This document shows, in pieces, positions 17,845-25,525 of a DNA stretch of 37,632 bases (positions are counted from its first letter, which is position 1; the number at the start of each line of letters is the position of its first letter). The DNA lies in the NCBI GenBank assembly GCA_902629535.1, contig CACORD010000008.1:1-37632 (forward strand), read 5' to 3'. The position numbers were made by a program, and so were the translations under genes. Origin of the DNA: an uncultured Pelagibacteraceae bacterium. GTDB taxonomy: Bacteria > Pseudomonadota > Alphaproteobacteria > Pelagibacterales > Pelagibacteraceae. The notes under the pieces are model-generated. The model saw nothing but the letters and a program-made list of their open reading frames with translations. It was not told where the DNA came from and made no database searches.

Positions 17845-18480
17845 GTGAAAAAATTTAAAAAATTAATAATTGCCTGTGACGGGGAGTCAGCAAGTGGTAA
17901 AAGTACTGCAGCAAAGCTCATCTCTAGAAAATATAAATTGTTACTTATAAATTCAGGATTATTGTATAGATATGCAAGTAAAGAAATAATTAAAAACAAT
18001 CCCAAAGATATTGTTAATTTCTTAAAAAAAAGATTTAAGAGTATTTCCTATAAAAAAATAGTTAAATTAAATTTACACTCACAACAAATTAGTAATCATG
18101 TTGCTATTTTAGCTAAAAATAGAAATATCCGGAAAATAATAAATATATTTCAAAAGACATTGATCAAAAAAAATAAAAAGATTTGTATAGAGGGTAGGGA
18201 TATAGCAAGTAAAATATTGGCTAAAAATCCAAAATACGACTTAGCTTTTTACTTCAAATGTAATTTAAGCGTTTCTAGTTACAGAAGATGGTTAGATTTA
18301 AAAAAAACAGTGCCCTTAAAAGAAGTTAAAAAATCTTTAAAAAATAGAACAAAAATGGATAAAACAAGAAAAATTAGTCCACTTGTTAAAGTCAAAGATG
18401 CAATTTTGATTAGAACTGACAAGCTTTCGAAAAGAGGTGTTTTAGATAAAATGTCTAAATACATAGAAAACCTAAACTAA
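17845..18480 (+). CDS. cmk: Cytidylate kinase-like protein
   Basis: 211 aa, GTG start; P-loop CDGESASGKST, CIEGRDIAS, SPLVKVKDAILIRTDKLS as in Cmk. Confidence 0.78.
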   Translation: MKKFKKLIIACDGESASGKSTAAKLISRKYKLLLINSGLLYRYASKEIIKNNPKDIVNFLKKRFKSISYKKIVKLNLHSQQISNHVAILAKNRNIRKIINIFQKTLIKKNKKICIEGRDIASKILAKNPKYDLAFYFKCNLSVSSYRRWLDLKKTVPLKEVKKSLKNRTKMDKTRKISPLVKVKDAILIRTDKLSKRGVLDKMSKYIENLN

Positions 18481-19817
18481 GTTTTCATTTCATCCTCTTC
18501 TTTTTTATATTTAACACCTTTTCTCTCTAATATATCTTTTACTTTGTCTGAGTAGGGTTCTTCAATATGTTCCGTTGTTGGATTTAACTCTATTCCAGCT
18601 GGAGTAATTGTTTGCGGCATAGCAACAAATTGAGAATCTGGGTTATCAACACTCTGTCTTACTTTCATTCGATAAATACCAAAAAAACCTATAATGCAAT
18701 GAAAGAAAAATAAAAATACGAAAAATCCATTTGATCCAACTAAGTCCATAAATATTGAGCATAAAAATGGCCCACTCATTGCACCTAATCCAAATGCAAA
18801 CTGTAGTCCTGCACCAGCAGCAACAAATTTATCTTTGGATATGTAGTCGTTTGTATGAGCTAAAATTAATGAAAACATAGGCAAACTACAAAAAGAGAAT
18901 AAAATAAAAAAAATATAAAACCACGTTTTACTAGTTGCAAGGCTCCCAGGCAAATACATTTGTCTTGATACTAATATTGCAAAAATCGAAAATATTGCAG
19001 CACCAAACGTGCTAAAAACAATAACTTTTCTTCTATCATACATATCGGATATTTTTCCTATTGGAAATTGAGCTATTGCTCCTGAAACTGCTAAAAGGAA
19101 AGTCACAATTGAAATTTCTAGTATAGTAAAATTCATTGAGGTTGCATAAACAGCCAATAAAGTAAACAATGCAGATTGAATAGTTCCATAAAAAAGAGAA
19201 CTTACCATACCAAATGGAGATGCATTATAAAGTTCTTTAAGTTTCATTGCTTTAATACTTTTAAAAGTAGGTGGTTTTTTTTTAGTCAGCAAAATAGGAA
19301 TCAGTGCAGCTGAAGTAATTACAGAAACTAAAATAAATGGTTGAAAATTTTTAGGACTACTAAAGTTGAGCAAGAACATTCCAATTCCCATTGTTCCATA
19401 AAGAACAACCATATAAACAGATAAAACACTTCCTCTATTTTTGTTGCTTGATCTATCGTTTAGCCAACTCTCTGCAACAGTATAAATACAAACCATACTT
19501 ATTCCAGTAAGCACTCTGAGTAAAAACCATATAAATGGATTTACTAATATTGAATGAATTAAAATTATCAATGATGCTAAAGAGGCAAATGCAGCAAAAA
19601 CTCTTATATGTCCAACTCTGGAAATAATTTCTGGTATAGTTGCAGCTCCTATGAAATAACCAACAAAATATCCTGACATCATAAAGCCAGTGGAAGTTAG
19701 ACTAAATTCCTCTTGAACAGCTCTAACTCCGAGTAAAGATCCTTGAAAACCGTAAGCCATCATAATGCACCCCATGCCTAAAAATAGAGCCCAAGAATTT
19801 TTTAAAACTTTATCCAT
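18477..19817 (-). CDS. MFS transporter
   Basis: 446 aa, ~12 TM; GKISDMYDRRKVIVFS cytoplasmic-loop motif, long cytoplasmic C-terminus. Confidence 0.88.
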   Translation of the reverse strand: MDKVLKNSWALFLGMGCIMMAYGFQGSLLGVRAVQEEFSLTSTGFMMSGYFVGYFIGAATIPEIISRVGHIRVFAAFASLASLIILIHSILVNPFIWFLLRVLTGISMVCIYTVAESWLNDRSSNKNRGSVLSVYMVVLYGTMGIGMFLLNFSSPKNFQPFILVSVITSAALIPILLTKKKPPTFKSIKAMKLKELYNASPFGMVSSLFYGTIQSALFTLLAVYATSMNFTILEISIVTFLLAVSGAIAQFPIGKISDMYDRRKVIVFSTFGAAIFSIFAILVSRQMYLPGSLATSKTWFYIFFILFSFCSLPMFSLILAHTNDYISKDKFVAAGAGLQFAFGLGAMSGPFLCSIFMDLVGSNGFFVFLFFFHCIIGFFGIYRMKVRQSVDNPDSQFVAMPQTITPAGIELNPTTEHIEEPYSDKVKDILERKGVKYKKEEDEMKT

Positions 19818-19871
19818 AAAAATAGCCGTAATTATTCGCGATGTATTATTAAATCAAGTCTTAATTGTGAC

Positions 19872-19893
19872 AAGCTTAAGAATTTTTAAGCTT
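19872..19893 (-). other. Perfect 8-bp stem-loop overlapping the stop codon of the DMT gene
   Basis: AAGCTTAA (19872-19879) GAATTT TTAAGCTT (19886-19893); no clear U-tract so termination is uncertain. Confidence 0.4.
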
Positions 19894-20754
19894 TAAAAAT
19901 GAGTGGATTGCAATGGTCGTTATAATAACAATCCCACCATAAAGAGTTTCAATACTTGGTTCCTCTTTAATAATCAACCAAACCCAAATAGGACCTATTA
20001 TGGTTTCTAGCAAAAAAAACAAGTTAACCTCTGCAGCCGGGATAAACCTTGGAGCAATAGTCACTAAAACAAAAGGTATAGCAACACATAAAATGCACAT
20101 TAAAGGCACTATAATCAGGTCTTTTTCTAAAAGAGCAAAACTCTCAATAAAAAATAAGGCAAAAGTAGCAACAAATAGCTTACCCACCACTGCAGCTGGA
20201 ACTAAATTTTTGGATTTTGCAGATCTGATTGTAATAGCACCTACGGCAAGACCAATTGCAGTGATAAATCCTAAGATATCTCCATAAAAGTTACCTAATT
20301 TAAGTGAGTCAAAGAAAATGTATATAATAGCAAAAAAAGTAACAATTATTGAAATCCATGTTTTTTTGTCAGGAGGTTCCTTTAAAACAACAGCCCCAAG
20401 TATTGCTGATAGCATTGGTGCAGTTGCTATCATAACTAAAGTATTTGCTACATTTGTATTTTGTATCGAGACTACAAAGGTAATATTTGTAACACTAAAA
20501 GTGGCTACGTAAATTATACCATGATAACCACTCGTAAAAAGTAATTTAAAAAAATTTAATTTGTAAATCAATAGCATCCCAAAAAAAACAGTCACAAACG
20601 GAATTATTCCTCTATAAAAAACTAGACCCCAGGTATCTATATTTGAAAGTCTGATAAATAAGGAGTCCGGTGTAATAAACATTACAGCTACAAATGCAAG
20701 CAATGATCCTTTTTGTTGATCTGTTAGATTTTTCATGCTTTTAAATTTTTCCAA
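19876..20754 (-). CDS. DMT-superfamily (EamA) transporter
   Basis: 292 aa, ~10 TM; FYRGIIPFVTVFFG, ATAPMLSAILGAVVLKEPPDKKTW, PAAEVNLFFLLETIIGPIWVW. Confidence 0.88.
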   Translation of the reverse strand: MEKFKSMKNLTDQQKGSLLAFVAVMFITPDSLFIRLSNIDTWGLVFYRGIIPFVTVFFGMLLIYKLNFFKLLFTSGYHGIIYVATFSVTNITFVVSIQNTNVANTLVMIATAPMLSAILGAVVLKEPPDKKTWISIIVTFFAIIYIFFDSLKLGNFYGDILGFITAIGLAVGAITIRSAKSKNLVPAAVVGKLFVATFALFFIESFALLEKDLIIVPLMCILCVAIPFVLVTIAPRFIPAAEVNLFFLLETIIGPIWVWLIIKEEPSIETLYGGIVIITTIAIHSFLKLKNS

Positions 20755-21659
20755 AAAGTTTTTGCATGATTAATTTTTGAGACATCATATAAAGTTTTCA
20801 ATCCAGTAGGAGATGTTACATTAATATCTCCATTTAGTTTTTGATCAATGAAATCAATTCCAGAAAAATAAATTTGCTCTTTTTTCAAATCTTTTGCAAT
20901 TATTTTAGATATTTTTTTTTCTAGTTTTGTTAATTGAGCATTTTTTGCTACAGCTCCTTTGCTCATATTACTTAAATAGGATCCTTTTTTAGGAACTCTA
21001 GATATTGCCCCGCATACTTTACCATTAATCAAAAATACTCTTTTATCTCCTTTGCTTATTTTAGATAAGTATTTTTGACACATTATATAACTATGTTTTT
21101 TTATAAATTTTTTTATGAAATCTAATTTGAATTTACTGAATAAATAAACATCATTTCCACTAAAACTGTGAATGGGTTTCAAAATTACATACTTATTTTT
21201 TTTGAAAAAGTTTTTAATTTCATCAATATTCTGTGTAAAAATTGTGTTTGGCATAAATTTTTTATATCTAATAGAATAAAGTTTCTCAGAAATATTTCTG
21301 ATTGAAGTAGGATTATTAATAATCTTCACTTTATCTTTAATTGTTTCAAGTATGTATGTTGCAGAAATATACTCCAGATTAAAAGGAGGATCTTGTCTAA
21401 TTAAAATATATTTGCATTTTACAAGTTCTAACTTTTGTTTCTTTAAAATCTTATAAAATTTTTTATTATTATAATTAAACTTTATGAAAAAACCTTTAGC
21501 GAAAACTTTTGAACCTATAATTGATAAATTCTTTGGGTCATAATAAAAAATTTTGTATTTTTTTTTTTGAATTTCATTAGCTAAAAAAACACTTGTGTCT
21601 GTTTTTGGATTTAGTTTAGAAGGGTGATTACCTTGTATAGCAATAATTTTATTTGTCAT
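20733..21659 (-). CDS. gshB: Glutathione synthase
   Basis: 308 aa; LIRQDPPFNLEYISATYILE, NNPTSIRNISEKLYSIRYKKFMPNTIFT, ILKPIHSFSGNDVY and NVTSPTGLKTL. Confidence 0.9.
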   Translation of the reverse strand: MTNKIIAIQGNHPSKLNPKTDTSVFLANEIQKKKYKIFYYDPKNLSIIGSKVFAKGFFIKFNYNNKKFYKILKKQKLELVKCKYILIRQDPPFNLEYISATYILETIKDKVKIINNPTSIRNISEKLYSIRYKKFMPNTIFTQNIDEIKNFFKKNKYVILKPIHSFSGNDVYLFSKFKLDFIKKFIKKHSYIMCQKYLSKISKGDKRVFLINGKVCGAISRVPKKGSYLSNMSKGAVAKNAQLTKLEKKISKIIAKDLKKEQIYFSGIDFIDQKLNGDINVTSPTGLKTLYDVSKINHAKTFWKNLKA

Positions 21660-22962
21660 ATAAGTCTTTTAAATTTTCATTTTTTGAAAATTTACTAATC
21701 ATATGATCTGCATTTGTTTTTCTATTATCAATCACTTTTTGTAAGTGACTTAAAAACAAAGTTTCATTTTTTCGACTTTTATTTAATATATCTCTTCCAT
21801 CTAATCCTTTTCTCGAGATCTCTAATAAAGTTGATGCCCAATGAAGGAGATCCTTGCCCATTAATTGAGTATTAAAACCTTTTTGTGGAGCATCTAAATA
21901 AGCATTGATTATTTTATCTTTGTCCCAAGTTGAAACTAAGTTATGAACTTCATCCAAATTTCCATATAACATTCCGATAAAAAATGCAGGTCCTGCACAA
22001 AGACAATCCCAACCGCAAGTATCCATGGACCTTAACTCAATATATCTTTTTAATCTATTTTCAGTAAATATGGTGCTTAAGTGCAAAGAAAGATCATTTT
22101 CAGTTGGAAGGCGATTTGAAACTTCATCTATTTTTCCATTCATAAAATCCTTAAAGGTATATTTAGCGCCAGAAATATAATTTTGTTTATCTAAAATAAA
22201 TAAAATTGGAAAATTCATCACAAAATCAGCATACTTTTCAAAATTTAAATTCTCAAAAAATAATTTTGGAAGTCCTCCACGAGAAGTATTTTGCCATACT
22301 TTTGATCTATAAGATAAGTAATTACTCTTTTTTTTTTCAACTATTGATGAATTAGCAAACAAAGCAATTGAGATTGGAACTATTGAATTTACAACTTTAA
22401 ATTTTTTAACAAAGTCATCTTCAGACAAATAATCAATATTTAATTGAGTGCCGCAAGTTCTATACATCATATCCAAACTTAATTCTCCACCTTTTGGCAT
22501 ATCCTTTGTCATTAATTTATATCTTTGCTTAGGATTATTTGGAATTTCATTAAGTTTTGAAATTGGATCAAAACCACTGCTTACAATATTTATATTAAGT
22601 TTTTTTGTTACCTGTCTGAGCTCAAAGAGATAGTCATATGATTCTGAACATGCTTCATGAATATTGTTTAGTTTTTCACCAGATAATTCAATTTGATTAC
22701 CTGGTTCTAGAGTAATATTTTTATCCCCTTTATTTAAACCTATTATATTCTCGTTTTCATTAATTGGGCTCCAACCGAATTCATTCAAAGCTGAAAACAT
22801 CTCCTTTATTTTAGAATAATCAATCCTCTTGTTGTTGCCATCAAAAAGAAATTTTTCATGCTCTATACCTATTCTAAAATCTTTCTTGTTTTTTATTCCA
22901 GAATTAAAGTATTCAATTATATGTTCTTTAGAGTTGATCATATCATGATTAGAACTTACCAA
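21649..22962 (-). CDS. gshA: Glutamate-cysteine ligase (plant/alphaproteobacterial GCS2 type)
   Basis: 437 aa; RIGIEHEKFLF, GDKNITLEPGNQIELSG, MMYRTCGTQLNIDY, ELRSMDTCGWDCLCAGPAFFIGMLY, LLHWASTLLEISRKGLDGRD. Confidence 0.92.
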   Translation of the reverse strand: MVSSNHDMINSKEHIIEYFNSGIKNKKDFRIGIEHEKFLFDGNNKRIDYSKIKEMFSALNEFGWSPINENENIIGLNKGDKNITLEPGNQIELSGEKLNNIHEACSESYDYLFELRQVTKKLNINIVSSGFDPISKLNEIPNNPKQRYKLMTKDMPKGGELSLDMMYRTCGTQLNIDYLSEDDFVKKFKVVNSIVPISIALFANSSIVEKKKSNYLSYRSKVWQNTSRGGLPKLFFENLNFEKYADFVMNFPILFILDKQNYISGAKYTFKDFMNGKIDEVSNRLPTENDLSLHLSTIFTENRLKRYIELRSMDTCGWDCLCAGPAFFIGMLYGNLDEVHNLVSTWDKDKIINAYLDAPQKGFNTQLMGKDLLHWASTLLEISRKGLDGRDILNKSRKNETLFLSHLQKVIDNRKTNADHMISKFSKNENLKDLYDK

Positions 22963-22965
22963 ATT

Positions 22966-23523
22966 TTATCGAGAAGAATATGGTTTCCTTGAAAAAATTT
23001 TTTTTACGTAAGGCCTAAAAAAATCTAGCGGTAATGACTTATAATTTGGATCAAAAGAATTTTGATCATATTTTTCACAAAAATCTACTGTGTCTTGGTA
23101 ATATTTGTGATCTTTATACTCGTCTCTTTTATTTTTGTTTCCGCCTAAATGATGGGCGTAGTAAAACATCTGAAACTCACCATGTTTCTCTACAATCCAA
23201 TGAGTTTTTTCTGATACATATGGTTTAAGTATAGCAGCAGCATATTCTGAATGATTCATAGGTGCTAATTCATCACCAATATCATGCAACAAAGCAGCAA
23301 CAATCATCTCGTCACTTTCACCATTTCTATATGCTCTTGATGCACTTTGAAGTGAATGTTCTAATCTTGAAATCTGATAACCCTCTAGTGTCTCAGTAAG
23401 TCCAGACATGAATTTCAATATCCTATCAGCAGTTTTACTTGCAAAATTTTTTTCGTGTTTATCTAAAAAAAGATAATCTTCTTTGGTTCCCATTTTCATT
23501 TCTGTAAAACTTACTTTTTTCAT
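22966..23523 (-). CDS. HD-domain protein, PhnZ/TmpB-like subgroup (function unassigned)
   Basis: 185 aa; GYQISRLEHSLQSASRAYRNGESDEMIVAALLHDIGDELAPMNHSEYAAAIL ... VEKHGEFQ ... FCEKYDQNSFDPNY. Confidence 0.8.
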   Translation of the reverse strand: MKKVSFTEMKMGTKEDYLFLDKHEKNFASKTADRILKFMSGLTETLEGYQISRLEHSLQSASRAYRNGESDEMIVAALLHDIGDELAPMNHSEYAAAILKPYVSEKTHWIVEKHGEFQMFYYAHHLGGNKNKRDEYKDHKYYQDTVDFCEKYDQNSFDPNYKSLPLDFFRPYVKKIFSRKPYSSR

Positions 23524-23526
23524 AAA

Positions 23527-25008
23527 TTAGTTGTTAGATGCGGTGCTTAATAAAGAAAGTTGAGTTATTTTATTGTCACCTAACTCATCAACAGGTTTTA
23601 CAGGATAGTCTCCAGTAAAATAATGATCAGTCAATTGTGGATAATTTTCATTTCTTTTATCAAATCCAATAGCACGATACATACCCTCGATAGATAAAAA
23701 TTTTAAAGATTTGGCTCCGATGTATTCACAGATTTCATCATTATTTTTATTTGCAGCTAGTAGCTCTTTTTTTGTAGGAGTATCGACACCATAAAAATCT
23801 GGATATCTAATTTCAGGACATGCAATTCTCACATGAACTTCTTTTGCGCCAGCATCATAAAGCATTCTAACAATTTTATGAGAAGTCGTTCCCCTAACTA
23901 ATGAGTCATCAATAAGAATAATCTTCTTATTCTCTATTGTAGTTTGGTTTGCGTTTAGTTTTAACTTGACTCCTAAACTCCTTATTTTTTGACTTGGTTC
24001 AATAAAAGTTCGTCCAACATAATGATTTCTGATTAGTCCATGTTCGTAATTTTTATTCAAGTGTTGAGCAAACCCTAAAGCTGCTGCGTTTCCAGAATCT
24101 GGAACAGGAACAATTATGTCGGCATCTATATCATTCTCTTTTGCTAGTTCTTTACCTAAACTTTTTCTATGTTCGTAAGCAGTTTTCCCATTCAGAATAC
24201 TATCTGGCCTTGAAAAGTAAATATATTCAAAAACACAAGGTCTAATTTTTTTTACCGGGAAAGGTTTGATACTTTTAAGCTTATCATTCTCAATCAAAAC
24301 TATTTCACCATTATCGACTTCTCGAACAAATTTTGCACCTATAATATCCAAAGCACATGTTTCTGATGCAAGAACGTAGCTACTTTTTAACTTACCTATT
24401 ACTAGAGGTCTTATTCCATAAGGATCTCTCACACCCACAAGTAAATTCTGAGTTAGCATAACTAGTGCATAACCACCTTGAATTTGAAATATCGCATCAA
24501 TTATTTTGTCAATAGTTTTTAATCTTTTTGATTTTGCTATAAGCTGAACAATTGTTTCAGTGTCAGAAGTTGTGTAGAAAATTGCTCCTTCCTCAACAAG
24601 TTTATTTCTCAAATAAATTGAGTTTGTTAAATTTCCATTATGAGCAACACCAATTCCACCAGCATTTGTATCTGCAAAGAAAGGCTGAATATTTCTTAAT
24701 GTATTGTTTCCAGTTGTACTGTATCGATTATGTCCAATAGCAAAATTACCCTTAAGTTTTTCGAGCACTTTTTCTTTGTTAAAGTTGTCCCCAACTAATC
24801 CAAATCTTTTTTCAGAATAATATTTTTCTCCATCAAACGTTACTATTCCACAGCCCTCTTGTCCTCTATGTTGGAGTGAATGTAGTCCAAGAGCTGCAAG
24901 CGCTGAGGCATCCTTTACATTGCTAATTCCAAATACACCACATTCCTCATTCAACTTTGGATTATAAATCTTCAATTTTTTCTTTAGAATCTTTATATGT
25001 TTTTTCAT
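23527..25008 (-). CDS. purF: Amidophosphoribosyltransferase
   Basis: 493 aa; EECGVFGI N-terminal nucleophile, LHSLQHRGQEGCGIVTFD, VPVPDSGNAAALGFA, IILIDDSLVRGTTS. Confidence 0.97.
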   Translation of the reverse strand: MKKHIKILKKKLKIYNPKLNEECGVFGISNVKDASALAALGLHSLQHRGQEGCGIVTFDGEKYYSEKRFGLVGDNFNKEKVLEKLKGNFAIGHNRYSTTGNNTLRNIQPFFADTNAGGIGVAHNGNLTNSIYLRNKLVEEGAIFYTTSDTETIVQLIAKSKRLKTIDKIIDAIFQIQGGYALVMLTQNLLVGVRDPYGIRPLVIGKLKSSYVLASETCALDIIGAKFVREVDNGEIVLIENDKLKSIKPFPVKKIRPCVFEYIYFSRPDSILNGKTAYEHRKSLGKELAKENDIDADIIVPVPDSGNAAALGFAQHLNKNYEHGLIRNHYVGRTFIEPSQKIRSLGVKLKLNANQTTIENKKIILIDDSLVRGTTSHKIVRMLYDAGAKEVHVRIACPEIRYPDFYGVDTPTKKELLAANKNNDEICEYIGAKSLKFLSIEGMYRAIGFDKRNENYPQLTDHYFTGDYPVKPVDELGDNKITQLSLLSTASNN

Positions 25009-25519
25009 TTGGAAAAACTTTTAATAAGTAATTACTACCTTTTTCAAGATATGGAAAGGTGTATGATTTATCTAAATTTACTGGCCATTTGTCGTAATTA
25101 TACACAATATGTACTCCTGAAAATATACATACGGAGATAATATAAGCTCGAATAAATCCAAAAAAGAATCCGAAAACAGTATCTAAACTTCCTATGCCAG
25201 TATATTTGATTGCATTACTTATTCCTTTATTAATCAATAATATTAAAAAAATAACTACTATAAAAATTGTTACTCCAAGACCTAGGTCAAGCACGTACTC
25301 ATTATCTATTATATCTTTGACATAAGGCTTTAATCTTGGAAATATTATTAAAGTTATAATATACGCCAATAACCATTTTGACATTGAAAGTATACTTAAA
25401 ACAAATCCTTTGCTGTAACATTTAATTAGTGAAAGAATAGTTATCAATATATAGATTAAATCAATCGACGAAATCGAATCAAAGATTTCTCCAAAAAATT
25501 CTAGAGTTATATCAAACAT
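24962..25519 (-). CDS. cvpA: CvpA-family membrane protein
   Basis: 185 aa; N-terminal hydrophobic helices, SLIKCYSKGFVLSILSMSKWLLAYIITLI and GSLDTVFGFFFGFIRAYII; adjacent to purF as in many bacteria. Confidence 0.85.
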   Translation of the reverse strand: MFDITLEFFGEIFDSISSIDLIYILITILSLIKCYSKGFVLSILSMSKWLLAYIITLIIFPRLKPYVKDIIDNEYVLDLGLGVTIFIVVIFLILLINKGISNAIKYTGIGSLDTVFGFFFGFIRAYIISVCIFSGVHIVYNYDKWPVNLDKSYTFPYLEKGSNYLLKVFPNEKTYKDSKEKIEDL

Positions 25520-25525
25520 ATATTC

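Noticed and set aside
20000-20512. 95-aa and 64-aa plus-strand ORFs opposite the DMT transporter
   Set aside because: Antisense shadows of a well-supported transporter gene.
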